DNA of 64,000 bases from Chitinophaga sp. (GCF_017745275.1 NZ_JAGHZS010000001.1:124001-188000), one strand, 5' to 3'. Shown: positions 44,290-53,356, counted from the first letter of the stretch. Numbers and translations: made by a program. Notes: generated by a model from the letters alone, not told the origin.

Positions 44290-45075
44290 ATGGATAATAC
44301 CACAAGTGACCTCCGCCTGGCGGTACTGATAGACGCAGACAATATACCTTATCACAATATCAAGGGTATGCTTGAAGAAGTAGCGAAATATGGCAACCCA
44401 ACCTTTAAGAGAATTTATGGCGATTGGACCAAACCCACTGTAGTGGGCTGGAAGAGCGTACTGCTGGACTACGCGATTACACCCATTCAACAATACAGTT
44501 ATACCTCCGGAAAAAATGCTACCGATTCGGCCATGATTATAGACGCCATGGACATTTTATATACCGGTCGGGTGGATGGATTTTGCCTCGTATCAAGCGA
44601 TAGTGATTTTACCCGCCTGGCCACCCGTCTCCGCGAGGCGGGGATGCGCGTGTATGGTATGGGAGAGAAGAAAACACCCAGCGCATTCCGGGCGGCTTGT
44701 GATAAATTCATTTACCTGGAAATATTGCAGGTACGGAAAAAAGCCGATGCTGACACCGATACAGATATAGAGGGAGATACAGACACCAGTGGCAAAACAA
44801 AATCTTCCAAAAGCAAAAGAAATAGCATCAGCAAAGCGGATAAGCAATTGATTTCCCTGTTATCCACCAGCGTTAATGACATCGCAGACGAAGATGGATG
44901 GGCCTACCTGGGCGAATTGGGCAACCTGTTACTGAAGAAGCAACCCGATTTTGACGCCCGTAACTACGGCTACAATAAGCTATTACAACTGCTGAAAAGC
45001 TTTCCTAATTTCGAAATAGATATCCGGGAAAGTGGTAAGAAAACCGGAAAACTTGTGTACGTAAGAACTGTATAA
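44290..45075 (+). CDS. NYN/PIN-like nuclease with LOTUS (OST-HTH) domain
   Basis: A 261-residue protein starting at the ATG at 44290; the frame extends 16 codons upstream only to a TTG. Residues ~5-150 form an NYN (LabA/DUF88) PIN-like domain with acidic residues placed as in metal-dependent RNases: [25 protein letters not shown] and [20 protein letters not shown] linker of charged residues follows. Residues ~185-261 are a LOTUS/OST-HTH winged-helix RNA-binding domain ([31 protein letters not shown]). It probably cleaves or binds RNA in the cytoplasm. The next gene begins 2 bp later. Confidence 0.88.
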   Translation: MDNTTSDLRLAVLIDADNIPYHNIKGMLEEVAKYGNPTFKRIYGDWTKPTVVGWKSVLLDYAITPIQQYSYTSGKNATDSAMIIDAMDILYTGRVDGFCLVSSDSDFTRLATRLREAGMRVYGMGEKKTPSAFRAACDKFIYLEILQVRKKADADTDTDIEGDTDTSGKTKSSKSKRNSISKADKQLISLLSTSVNDIADEDGWAYLGELGNLLLKKQPDFDARNYGYNKLLQLLKSFPNFEIDIRESGKKTGKLVYVRTV

Positions 45076-45077
45076 CG

Positions 45078-45620
45078 ATGGCATACCGAAAAATCAAAAT
45101 TATCCAGGGCGATATCACCAAAGTAAAAGCCGATGCTATTGTTAATGCAGCCAATTCTTCTTTGCTAGGTGGAGGAGGTGTAGACGGCGCCATCCACAGA
45201 GCCGGAGGACCTGCGATACTGGCTGACTGCAGGGCTATTGTGGCCCGGCAGGGAGGTTGTAAAACCGGTGAAGCCGTGATTACTACCGCAGGGCGTTTAC
45301 CAGCCCAACACGTTATCCACACCGTTGGACCTGTATGGAATAATGGAACCCACCAGGAAGAGAAGTTACTGGCCAACTGCTATCAGCACTCCCTGGAGCT
45401 GGCGTCCAGGCATCATTTGAAGTCAGTGGCTTTTCCCAATATCAGCACCGGGATTTATCATTTCCCTAAAGACCTGGCGGCTTTTATTGCAATGAATACC
45501 GTCGTGAAATATTTGGAAACACATCCTGAAATGGAAGAGGTGATATTTGTATGCTTTGATGAGGAGAATCTCCGCTATACCGAACAGTATTATAATCTGC
45601 ATATCCGCCCGGAAGAATAG
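45078..45620 (+). CDS. Macro-domain protein, O-acetyl-ADP-ribose deacetylase type
   Basis: A 180-residue single macro domain. The ADP-ribose binding motifs are [42 protein letters not shown] and a late [14 protein letters not shown]. It is of the MacroD/YmdB type, which removes ADP-ribose from proteins or O-acetyl-ADP-ribose. Being 2 bp from the NYN-LOTUS gene, it is certainly cotranscribed with it. Confidence 0.93.
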   Translation: MAYRKIKIIQGDITKVKADAIVNAANSSLLGGGGVDGAIHRAGGPAILADCRAIVARQGGCKTGEAVITTAGRLPAQHVIHTVGPVWNNGTHQEEKLLANCYQHSLELASRHHLKSVAFPNISTGIYHFPKDLAAFIAMNTVVKYLETHPEMEEVIFVCFDEENLRYTEQYYNLHIRPEE

Positions 45621-45731
45621 AAGCAGGGTAACATTGGGGATGTTGAGGCGCTCCGTTCGTCTGAGCCGGCGTAGAAGGATTTGATAGAGGAGGTATTGAC
45701 TAAAAGATACGCAAGCACTAATGCAGATATA

Positions 45732-45761
45732 CAAAAGGCTTCCCATATAGGAAGCCTTTTG
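45732..45761. terminator. Bidirectional terminator
   Basis: 12-bp stem CAAAAGGCTTCC (45732-45743 with 45750-45761), 6-nt loop. It lies between the macro-domain gene and the small membrane gene, which converge. Confidence 0.8.
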
Positions 45762-45793
45762 TTGTATAGTGCGATGTGAAAAAGCGGATGTTG

Positions 45794-45937
45794 TTAGATT
45801 TTTGCGTACTTCACCCAGGCGTAAATAAACATTGCAGCAAAAACAATAATGGCTACAGGCGCCAAAAAGTGACCAATACTATCGCCAACTTTATAAAAGT
45901 TAGTGGTGTGTACTACTGTTAAAAGATTCGTCAACAT
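45794..45937 (-). CDS. 47-residue membrane micropeptide
   Basis: A complete short frame reading MLTNLLTVVHTTNFYKVGDS, then a hydrophobic segment LAPVAIIVFAAMFIYAWV and a basic end KYAKI. Composition and a clean ATG/TAA argue for a genuine small membrane protein. It sits alone ahead of the fused E1 gene (different start region, same strand). No family known to me; it could be a small membrane-complex subunit. Confidence 0.5.
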   Translation of the reverse strand: MLTNLLTVVHTTNFYKVGDSIGHFLAPVAIIVFAAMFIYAWVKYAKI

Positions 45938-46007
45938 AGTATAATGATTTATTTAATTCCGGGTGCAAATTAAAACTTTCGACCCAAATTCCCAATCAAA
46001 GGCGCTA

Positions 46008-47981
46008 TTACCATGTGGTTAATTGTGCAATAGACTCATCCAGCCTTGATTTGGCCAGAAAATTTTTTTCCAGCGCCCCCGCAAACGGGATAGGGGTGTC
46101 GAGGCTGGCGCATCGCATTACCGGGGCATCCAGGAGGGAAAAGCAGTGTTCGGCAATCCATGCGGCAATTTCTGCCCCAAAGCCACCCGTGAGCGTGTCT
46201 TCGTGGAGTACCAGCACTTTGCCGGTGGCGGCTACTATCTCGCGGATAGCAGTGTAGTCCAGCGGTACCAGGGTACGCAGGTCCAGGATACCGATAGAGA
46301 TTTCCGGATGCTGGATGGCATACTCCATGGCCCAGTGAACACCACTGCCATAGGTGATAATGCTGATATCTTCTCCGGGCTGTATGAGCGCGGCTTTTCC
46401 AATCTCAATCGTGTAATAATCTTCCGGTACATTTCCGGTCACACTCCGGTAAAGGGCTTTGTGCTCAAAAAACATGACAGGGTTGGGATCGGCAATAGCC
46501 GCCGCCAGCAAGCCTTTGGCGTCTGCCGGGCTGGCAGGATATACCACTTTGAGGCCAGGAACATGCGTAAACCACGCTTCGTTACTCTGGGAGTGGAAAG
46601 GCCCGGCCCCAACACCGGCGCCGGTGGGCATGCGAATCACCACATCGGCGGGTTGTCCCCAGCGGTAGTGTATTTTAGCCAGGTTATTCACGATCTGATT
46701 AAAACCACAGGTAACAAAATCGGCAAACTGCATCTCCATCACGCTTTTGAAGCCGCCAATAGAGAGTCCCAGTGCAGTGCCCACAATAGCACTTTCACAT
46801 AACGGGGTGTTGCGTACCCTGTCTTTCCCAAAAATTTCTACTAAGCCCTCTGTGATTTTAAAGGCACCACCATATTCAGCAATATCCTGCCCCATGAGGA
46901 TAAGCTCAGGATGCTTTTCCATGGCTTGCTTTAAGCCATCGGAGATAGCATTGATAAAACGTTTTTCGGAAGATAGGCCTGTAGCAGCTACCACGGCGGG
47001 AGCGGGGGCGTACAGGTCGTTGACTTCTATTGATGTATTGGCAACAATAGGCGTGTCTATCAATCCACGGGCTACCGCCGCTTCAATATCGTGTTTCAGT
47101 TCCTCGCGAATGGCCGTAATATCAGCAGCAGTAAAGATATTGGCTTCCTGCAGCCAGGCCTCATATTGCAGTATAGGATCTTTCTTTCCCCATTCCTCAA
47201 AGAGGGCAGGGGGCACATATTTCACGCCACTGGCTTCTTCATGGCCCCGCATGCGGAAGGTCATCGCTTCTATCAACACCGGTTTTTGCTGTTGAATTGC
47301 ATATGCACGCGCAGTACGCACGGTTTGGTATACTTCCAGCAGGTTGTTACCGTCTACCTGTACGCCTTCCATGCCGTACCCGATGGCTTTATCCACCAGG
47401 CTGGCACAATGATATTGTTCTGCAACGGGCGTACTCAGCCCGTAGCCATTATTTTCTATGAGAAAGATAACCGGGAGTCCCCACACAGCAGCCACATTGA
47501 GGGCTTCATGGAATTCGCCTTCACTGCTACCTCCTTCGCCGGTAAAGGCCAGGGATACTTTCTTTTCTTTTTTCAACTGATGTGCAAGCGCGATGCCATC
47601 GGCGATAGACAGTTGTGGTCCCAGGTGCGAAATCATACCGCAGATATGATGTTCCCGGCTGCCAAAGTGGAAGGAGCGCTCCCGTCCTTTGCTGTAGCCG
47701 TGTTCGCTACCTTGCCATTGCAGCAGTAGTTTATCCAGGGGCATGTTACGCGTGGTAAATACGCCGAGGTTGCGATGCAGGGGCATGATCCATTCGTCTG
47801 TATCCAGTGCCAGGGTGGCGCCTACGGCAATAGCTTCCTGGCCTATGCCTGAAAACCATTTACTGATTCTTCCCTGTCGCAATAGCAACAGCATCTTTTC
47901 CTCTATCAGCCGCGGATACAGCAGCGCTTTATAGAAAGATTGTAATTGGGGATCGCTCAGGTCCGACCGGTCAAAGTACAT
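46008..47981 (-). CDS. 2-oxoacid dehydrogenase E1, fused alpha and beta subunits
   Basis: A 657-residue thiamine-diphosphate enzyme. Residues ~1-310 are the E1 alpha part, with RISKWFSGIGQEAIAVG, the ThDP motif GEGGSSEGEFHEAL ... ENNGYGLSTP and RMRGHEEASG. Residues ~335-657 are E1 beta (GQDIAEYGGAFKITEGL, the FVRNTPLCESAIVGTALG-type segment, and GDPNPVMFFEH-like). A fused architecture is found for branched-chain 2-oxoacid dehydrogenase E1 in Bacteroidota. It feeds acyl-CoA, for example for branched-chain fatty acids. E2 and E3 genes are not in the window. Confidence 0.9.
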   Translation of the reverse strand: MYFDRSDLSDPQLQSFYKALLYPRLIEEKMLLLLRQGRISKWFSGIGQEAIAVGATLALDTDEWIMPLHRNLGVFTTRNMPLDKLLLQWQGSEHGYSKGRERSFHFGSREHHICGMISHLGPQLSIADGIALAHQLKKEKKVSLAFTGEGGSSEGEFHEALNVAAVWGLPVIFLIENNGYGLSTPVAEQYHCASLVDKAIGYGMEGVQVDGNNLLEVYQTVRTARAYAIQQQKPVLIEAMTFRMRGHEEASGVKYVPPALFEEWGKKDPILQYEAWLQEANIFTAADITAIREELKHDIEAAVARGLIDTPIVANTSIEVNDLYAPAPAVVAATGLSSEKRFINAISDGLKQAMEKHPELILMGQDIAEYGGAFKITEGLVEIFGKDRVRNTPLCESAIVGTALGLSIGGFKSVMEMQFADFVTCGFNQIVNNLAKIHYRWGQPADVVIRMPTGAGVGAGPFHSQSNEAWFTHVPGLKVVYPASPADAKGLLAAAIADPNPVMFFEHKALYRSVTGNVPEDYYTIEIGKAALIQPGEDISIITYGSGVHWAMEYAIQHPEISIGILDLRTLVPLDYTAIREIVAATGKVLVLHEDTLTGGFGAEIAAWIAEHCFSLLDAPVMRCASLDTPIPFAGALEKNFLAKSRLDESIAQLTTW

Positions 47982-48013
47982 GGGTGGGTTGTTTAACAGG
48001 CAGTGAGGTAAAA

Positions 48014-48364
48014 CTAATCGTTGTTATTACCTGCAATACTGAGCATCACGCTATTGATGATGGTCATGATAATACTGAACAGCAATGCCCACCAGAAACC
48101 ATCTACTTTGAAGCCTGGTACCAGCTTTGCTGCCAACAGAATAATCAATGCATTGATAACAAAAAGGAATAAACCCAGTGTAATAATCGTAACCGGGAAG
48201 GTAAGTACAACAAGCAATGGCCTTACCAACGCATTTAATAGGGCTAATACCAAAGCCAGGATCAGCGCGGTAATGAAGTCATCAACTTTTACTGCAGGCT
48301 TCAACAGGTAAGCGGTTAACATGGCGGCTAAGGCACTAACTAGTATGCGGATCAGAAAACCCAT
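48014..48364 (-). CDS. Holin-like 4-TM membrane protein (phage holin 4_2 type)
   Basis: A 116-residue protein with four membrane segments and the LVLALLNALVRPLLVVLTFPVTIITLGLF signature of the YvlD/holin 4_2 family. These are chromosomal proteins of unknown function, not proven holins. It lies 32 bp upstream of the fused E1 gene on the same strand. Confidence 0.85.
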   Translation of the reverse strand: MGFLIRILVSALAAMLTAYLLKPAVKVDDFITALILALVLALLNALVRPLLVVLTFPVTIITLGLFLFVINALIILLAAKLVPGFKVDGFWWALLFSIIMTIINSVMLSIAGNNND

Positions 48365-48397
48365 AGCAGATTGTTTTACTAGTTAAGATAACGAAAA

Positions 48398-48512
48398 AAG
48401 AATTACGAATTTCAAATTACGAATTACGGATTTGTGAGGAAACAGTAAACGCGAACATTCGCGTCTATCTCGTCACAAATCCGTAATTCGTAATTTGAAA
48501 TTCGTAATTCTT
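48398..48512. repeat. 115-bp element with 40-bp perfect inverted arms
   Basis: Arms 48398-48437 and 48473-48512 are exact reverse complements over 40 bp, with the AATTACGAATTT/GAATTACG wording. The inner loop contains CGCGAA-CA-TTCGCG (48450-48463). The right arm runs into the stop codon of the TIM-barrel gene (TTA at 48511-48513). The AATTCGTAATT wording recurs at the left of the PBP4 gene (near 52040). Confidence 0.8.
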
Positions 48513-49443
48513 ACAGGAAGCTGTCGGCTTCCCTGTAAGCTTTAATCAGGGCAGCTTCTCCTTCTTTACCTTTGCCGGAGATGCCATGTTCCATGCCCAG
48601 CACGCCGTTGTATCCTTTTTTGTGGAGATGCTTAAAAATATTTTTATAGTTGATTTCGCCGGTGCCCGGTTCCTGACGGCCGGGATTATCGCCAATCTGT
48701 ATATAGGCAATTTCATCCCAGCACATATCCAATACCGGGATCAGGTTGCCCACATTGCGCTGCATATGATAGATGTCGTATAGAATCTTGCAGGAGGGAC
48801 TTTTCACGGCTTTACAGATTTCATAGCTCTGTTCTGCGGTGCGGAGAAATAGTTCAGGTGTATCGCTCAGTGGTTCCAGTACCATCACCAAACCATGTGG
48901 CTCAAATATTTCTGCACCAGCGCGCAGGGCGTCTACCACATGTGCGGTTTGAATACCCATAGGTAAGTTACGGTCAAAGAATCCAGGAACAACAGTAGCC
49001 CATTTTGCGTTACAGCGTTTGGCAGTTTCTACGCTGTCTTTACAGGTTTTAATAAACGCATCTTTAAATTCCTGTTTACCGGTAGTCAGTGAAGTTTTCC
49101 AGTTGTTGCCGGTATCTACTACAAACACGCCCATTTGCATGCCTAATTTATTCAGCAGTTCTCCTATTTTGGATTGCTCTGCGGACGGGCGCCCTAACAT
49201 ACCATTATCTTCGATTGAGCGGAAGCCCTGGTCGTATGCGTATTTTATCTGGTCAAGGAAATTTTCGCCGGCATTGTTTTTAAACATGCCATCATGCGGA
49301 CCGTAGTTCAGGTTAAAGGGTTTTCCTTTCAAATCGTTACTATTACTGCCTGCTGCGGCTTGTGCGGTATTGCCAATGCTGCCCAGCGCCAGTGCTGAAA
49401 TGCCGGCCAGGGTGCCGTTTTGCAGGAATTTTCTTCTTTCCAT
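48511..49443 (-). CDS. Tat-exported TIM-barrel sugar isomerase/epimerase
   Basis: A ~310-residue protein started at ERRKFLQNGTLAGISALALG (ATG 49443), a twin-arginine signal; the open frame upstream has no family match. The mature part is the AP-endonuclease-2/xylose-isomerase-like TIM barrel: FNLNYGPHDGMFKN, GFRSIEDNGMLGR, and VLEPLS-, KILYDIYHMQRNVGN- and GVLGMEHGISGK-type metal-ligand strands (Glu, Asp, His). It resembles hydroxypyruvate isomerase-like sugar enzymes. The gene points away from the SUMF1-like gene and may belong to a sugar-oxidation set. Confidence 0.85.
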   Translation of the reverse strand: MERRKFLQNGTLAGISALALGSIGNTAQAAAGSNSNDLKGKPFNLNYGPHDGMFKNNAGENFLDQIKYAYDQGFRSIEDNGMLGRPSAEQSKIGELLNKLGMQMGVFVVDTGNNWKTSLTTGKQEFKDAFIKTCKDSVETAKRCNAKWATVVPGFFDRNLPMGIQTAHVVDALRAGAEIFEPHGLVMVLEPLSDTPELFLRTAEQSYEICKAVKSPSCKILYDIYHMQRNVGNLIPVLDMCWDEIAYIQIGDNPGRQEPGTGEINYKNIFKHLHKKGYNGVLGMEHGISGKGKEGEAALIKAYREADSFL

Positions 49444-49620
49444 AACGTTAGAATTGATTATAGGTAATGATAGCGTTAAATTTAATAGGTTTTGCAAGGA
49501 AATGCTAATATTCATGAAAAATTTTCAATTCATCAGCCATTATTCGCATTCATCAAAAAATATTGCTTTCCAGATTGCTTTTTTTTAAATTCACCCACTT
49601 TATATTTTCAATCACGTTAG

Positions 49621-50586
49621 ATGACTAAACCGTATGTGGCCTTACTGCTGAGTGGTCTACTCAGCCAGGTGGTAGTAGCGCAATCGAATCAGGCGTTCGA
49701 AACTTATAGCCAGCAAATTCCCGGCACAGATGTCAGTTTCAAGATGGTGGCCATCAAGGGAGGAAATTTTAAACTGGGTAGCCCAGATAACGAAAAGGGC
49801 AGGAAGAATGATGAAGGCCCTGCTAAAGAGGTACAGGTATCTGACTTTTGGATAGGCGCTACAGAAGTGACTTTCGACGAATACGACGTTTATTCTGACG
49901 CGGAAAAAGATAAAACACCCGTGCCGGATGGCATGACCCGTCCCAGCCCACCATATATTGATCTTACTTTAGGGATGGGTAAAGCGGGCGGTTTTCCTGC
50001 CAACAGTATGAGCCAATACGGCGCCCTGATGTATTGCAAATGGCTGTACATCAAAACAGGCGTATTTTATCGCCTGCCTACCGCAGCAGAATGGGAATAT
50101 GCCTGCCGAGCCGGATCTGCCACCGCGTATCCTTTTGGCGCTGATGCATCCCAATTGAAGGAATATGCCTGGTACAAAGACAACAGCGGACAGAAATATC
50201 ATAAAGTAGCGCAACTGAAACCCAACGCTTGGGGATTATATGATATGCTCGGCAACGTAGAAGAATGGACCATGGACCAGTACGAAGAAAACGGTGTGGC
50301 CAACGCACAGGTACAAAACCCCTGGACGGTTCCCACTGCCAAAACACCACGACTGCTGAAAGGTGGTAGCTTCCAGGATGAAGCCCCGCTGCTGCGTAGT
50401 GCGGCCCGCCTGAAATCAGATCCCATTTGGAACCGCCGCGACCCACAGATCCCTAAAAGCTCGTGGTGGAATGCCGACGCCCCTTTTGTTGGATTTAGAA
50501 TTGTGCGTCCTGCCAAACAACCAACAGCCGCAGAAGCCGAACAGTTTTTTGAAGACATGATCGCGAAATATAAAGGTGCACGCTAG
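49621..50586 (+). CDS. Exported SUMF1/FGE-domain protein lacking the catalytic cysteines
   Basis: A 321-residue secreted protein (signal KPYVALLLSGLLSQVVVAQ). The formylglycine-generating-enzyme fold begins at FKMVAIKGGNFKLGSPDNEKGRKNDEGP and continues through YRLPTAAEWEYACRAGS, AWYKDNSGQKYHKVAQLKPNAWGLYDMLGNVEEW. In true FGEs the late GGS motif is followed by the cysteine pair; here it reads KGGSFQDEAPLLRSAARL with no cysteine. It is therefore probably a structural or ligand-binding member, as GldK-like gliding proteins are, and not an active FGE. The Gfo/Idh/MocA gene follows after 37 bp. Confidence 0.87.
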   Translation: MTKPYVALLLSGLLSQVVVAQSNQAFETYSQQIPGTDVSFKMVAIKGGNFKLGSPDNEKGRKNDEGPAKEVQVSDFWIGATEVTFDEYDVYSDAEKDKTPVPDGMTRPSPPYIDLTLGMGKAGGFPANSMSQYGALMYCKWLYIKTGVFYRLPTAAEWEYACRAGSATAYPFGADASQLKEYAWYKDNSGQKYHKVAQLKPNAWGLYDMLGNVEEWTMDQYEENGVANAQVQNPWTVPTAKTPRLLKGGSFQDEAPLLRSAARLKSDPIWNRRDPQIPKSSWWNADAPFVGFRIVRPAKQPTAAEAEQFFEDMIAKYKGAR

Positions 50587-50623
50587 AAAAACTCAACATC
50601 CTAAAATCTAAAAAATCTTCTTC

Positions 50624-51955
50624 ATGGACAACGAAAAGAAATTCCACGGTGAGGGCCGCCGCGAATTCGTTAAGCAAACCTCTTTGCTTGCGGGTGGATT
50701 GCTGGCGATGCCTATTTTATCTAAAGCTAACTTTTTCTCCGGATCTAATGATGTCATTAAAATTGCACTGATTGGTTGTGGTGGCCGTGGTACCGGCGCT
50801 GCTACACAGGCCCTGAGCACCAAAGAAAACGTGCAACTGGTAGCCATGGCAGATGCATTCCCCGACAGACTGGCCGACAGCTACGCCAATATCAAAGAAG
50901 CATTGGGCGATAAAGCCAGCCGCGTAAATGTTCCGGAAAGCAATAAATTCATTGGTTTCGACGCATATAAACAAGCCATCGCATTGGCCGATGTGGTAAT
51001 ACTGGCGACGCCTCCGGGTTTCAGGCCTTTTCATTTTGAAGAAGCCATTCGCCAGGGTAAGCATGTGTTTATGGAAAAGCCGGTAGCCACAGATCCCGCC
51101 GGTATCAAAAAAGTACTTGACGCCGCCGCTGTAGCTAAAACTAAAAAACTGAATGTAGTAGTAGGTTTGCAACGCCGCTACCAAAACTCTTACCGCGAAC
51201 TGTACAAACGCTATAAAGATGGTATCATTGGCGATATGCTGTCTGCACAGGTATGGTGGAACCAGGGTGCCCTGTGGGTAAAACCACGCAAACCAGAGTA
51301 TACTGAAATGGAATACCAGATGCGCAACTGGTACTACTTCAACTGGCTCTGTGGTGATCATATCGTAGAACAGCATATCCATAACATTGATGTAGGTAAC
51401 TGGTTCATGGGCGAAACACCAGTAACAGCAGGAGGTATGGGCGGTCGTGCTGTACGTACCGGTAAAGAATTCGGTGAAATTTATGACCATCACTACGTAG
51501 AATACCGCTACGCCAACGGCGTAGTAATGAACAGCCAGTGTCGCCACTGGAAAGATGCGCCCAGCAAAGTAGATGAAGAAATTGTGGGTACAAAAGGTCG
51601 TATCCTCTGTGACAAAGCACAAATTGTGGATCACAAAGGAAAAGTATTGTACCAGTTTGATAAGAAAAAAGAAAACAACCCTTATCAAACTGAGCACGAC
51701 GAACTGTTTGCCGCCATCGCGAAAGGAGAATACAAATTTGCGGATGCCGAAAGAGGAGCCCAGGCAACACTGAGCGCTATTATAGGCCGGTTAGCCACCT
51801 ATTCCGGTCAGGTAATTGATTGGAATGTAGCATTGAACTCCGGTCTGGACCTGCATCCTAAAACATATTCATTTGATGCGCAACCGCCGGTAATGCCGGA
51901 CGCATCTGGTAATTATGCTTATGCGAAACCAGGTATTACCAAATATTTTACCTGA
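50624..51955 (+). CDS. Tat-exported Gfo/Idh/MocA oxidoreductase
   Basis: A 443-residue NAD(P)-dependent sugar oxidoreductase. A twin-arginine signal (GRREFVKQTSLLAGGLLAMPIL) precedes the Rossmann motif IGCGGRGTG (~50-58) and the catalytic-type EKPVATD near ~147-153. The C-terminal half is the alpha/beta substrate domain with DHIVEQHIHNIDVGNWFMG. Such exported members oxidise or re-face sugars or cyclitols in the periplasm, perhaps with tightly bound cofactor. It probably forms a transcription unit with the SUMF1-like gene. Confidence 0.9.
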   Translation: MDNEKKFHGEGRREFVKQTSLLAGGLLAMPILSKANFFSGSNDVIKIALIGCGGRGTGAATQALSTKENVQLVAMADAFPDRLADSYANIKEALGDKASRVNVPESNKFIGFDAYKQAIALADVVILATPPGFRPFHFEEAIRQGKHVFMEKPVATDPAGIKKVLDAAAVAKTKKLNVVVGLQRRYQNSYRELYKRYKDGIIGDMLSAQVWWNQGALWVKPRKPEYTEMEYQMRNWYYFNWLCGDHIVEQHIHNIDVGNWFMGETPVTAGGMGGRAVRTGKEFGEIYDHHYVEYRYANGVVMNSQCRHWKDAPSKVDEEIVGTKGRILCDKAQIVDHKGKVLYQFDKKKENNPYQTEHDELFAAIAKGEYKFADAERGAQATLSAIIGRLATYSGQVIDWNVALNSGLDLHPKTYSFDAQPPVMPDASGNYAYAKPGITKYFT

Positions 51956-51981
51956 GAAAAAGTAAACAAGTAACATTTCGG

Positions 51982-52033
51982 ATCAGGGATTTGCGGAAGG
52001 ATTTGTCATCAGATCTTTTCACAAATCCCTGAT
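51982..52033. repeat. Hairpin with 12-bp arms before PBP4
   Basis: ATCAGGGATTTG (51982-51993) and CAAATCCCTGAT (52022-52033) enclose a 28-nt loop. It sits between the Gfo/Idh gene and the PBP4 gene and is followed by TTCGTAAGGTACAATTCGTAATT. Confidence 0.65.
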
Positions 52034-52063
52034 TTCGTAAGGTACAATTCGTAATTTCCTGCT

Positions 52064-53356
52064 ATGAAAAGAACATTCCTGCTGATAACATCCCTGTTTT
52101 TATTGATTACAGCTACTGCACAGGTAGCAGCCATCAGGAAATGGGCGGAATCGGAATTGTTACATCGCGCTCCTGTGGAGCAGGCCCACGTGGGGATTTG
52201 TATCTATGAACCAGCTACCGGAAAATACTGGTACCAATACCAGGATCACAAATTTTTTACACCCGCTTCCAACATGAAAATCTTCTCCCTCTATGCCGGG
52301 TTGAAGCTGTTGGGCGACTCCTTACCCGCTGCCCGCTATTATGAAAATGATACTGCCTTGTTTGTAAAAGGAATGGGCGATCCTTCTTTCCTGCACCCGG
52401 AATTTGTCTACCAGCCTTTGCTACAGCTGTTACAGCAAACCAATAAAAAGATTTACCTGGTGCCGGGCGTAAACAGGAACCAGCGCTATGGTTCAGGCTG
52501 GGCCTGGAATGATTATGCAGATGATTATCAACCAGAGCTAAACGAATGGCCGATGTACGGTAACGTGGCACGCATCAGCCACCATGGCGATAGCAGTAGC
52601 ATTGTGCCTGCTACTTTTGACCTGGATATTACAGTAGATGATACCCTCAGCGAAGCCATCACTGCCAGGGACGAACGCCATAATTTCTTCTCCCTGAAAT
52701 ATAATCCCCGCAGCCGGGAAACCATTAATGCAGAGGTGCCCTTTATTACCGGGTCTGTACCCGATTTACGCCAACGGCTGGAAGATACCCTGCATAAGCG
52801 TGTAGGGCTGGCAGTTACACCGCCCAAAGTAAAGTTTAACATCCTCCGCAGTATACCGGTGGATTCCATGTTTGTTCCGATGATGCACCGCAGCGATAAT
52901 TTCTATGCGGAACAAACCCTGATGATGGCATCATCACTGCTATGGGATACTATCAGCAGCGAAAAAATGATTGACTACCTGTTAACGAATGACTTAAAAG
53001 GACTACCCGATTCGCCGCAATGGAAAGATGGCTCCGGGCTTTCCAGGTACAACCTGTTTTCGCCGGCCGATTTCGTGGCTGTGCTGCAGTTGATGCAGCA
53101 ACAGTTTCCAAAGGAAAGGTTATGGGAGATCCTCCCTACTGGCGGGAAAGGAACGCTGAGAAACTACTACCAGCAACAATTTGTACATGCCAAAACGGGC
53201 ACTATAAATGGGGTAGTTACACTCAGTGGCTACCTGGTAACAAAGAAAAATAAACAGCTGGTATTCAGTGTGCTGGTGAATAACCACCATGAATCGGCCA
53301 CCAGCGTGAGAAGAGCGGTAGAACGCTTACTCACAATGGTTTGGAAGGAATATTAA
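52064..53356 (+). CDS. D-alanyl-D-alanine carboxypeptidase/endopeptidase (PBP4-like, S13)
   Basis: A 430-residue penicillin-binding protein with a signal peptide (LLITSLFLLITATAQ). The SxxK serine is Ser69 (PASNMK), SxN is in RSDNFYAEQTL, and KTG is in VHAKTGTI. Length and order fit the S13 (DacB) family, which trims and hydrolyses peptidoglycan cross-links in the periplasm. Its stop shares bases (TTAA) with the lipoprotein gene on the other strand. Confidence 0.9.
   Translation: MKRTFLLITSLFLLITATAQVAAIRKWAESELLHRAPVEQAHVGICIYEPATGKYWYQYQDHKFFTPASNMKIFSLYAGLKLLGDSLPAARYYENDTALFVKGMGDPSFLHPEFVYQPLLQLLQQTNKKIYLVPGVNRNQRYGSGWAWNDYADDYQPELNEWPMYGNVARISHHGDSSSIVPATFDLDITVDDTLSEAITARDERHNFFSLKYNPRSRETINAEVPFITGSVPDLRQRLEDTLHKRVGLAVTPPKVKFNILRSIPVDSMFVPMMHRSDNFYAEQTLMMASSLLWDTISSEKMIDYLLTNDLKGLPDSPQWKDGSGLSRYNLFSPADFVAVLQLMQQQFPKERLWEILPTGGKGTLRNYYQQQFVHAKTGTINGVVTLSGYLVTKKNKQLVFSVLVNNHHESATSVRRAVERLLTMVWKEY

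Noticed and set aside
46146..46802. Plus-strand open frames opposite the fused E1 gene
   Set aside because: Shadow frames; the minus-strand protein is clearly a real E1.
50717..51697. Minus-strand open frame of 326 codons
   Set aside because: It mirrors the Gfo/Idh/MocA gene, with a Phe/Tyr/Val-rich translation typical of antisense frames.
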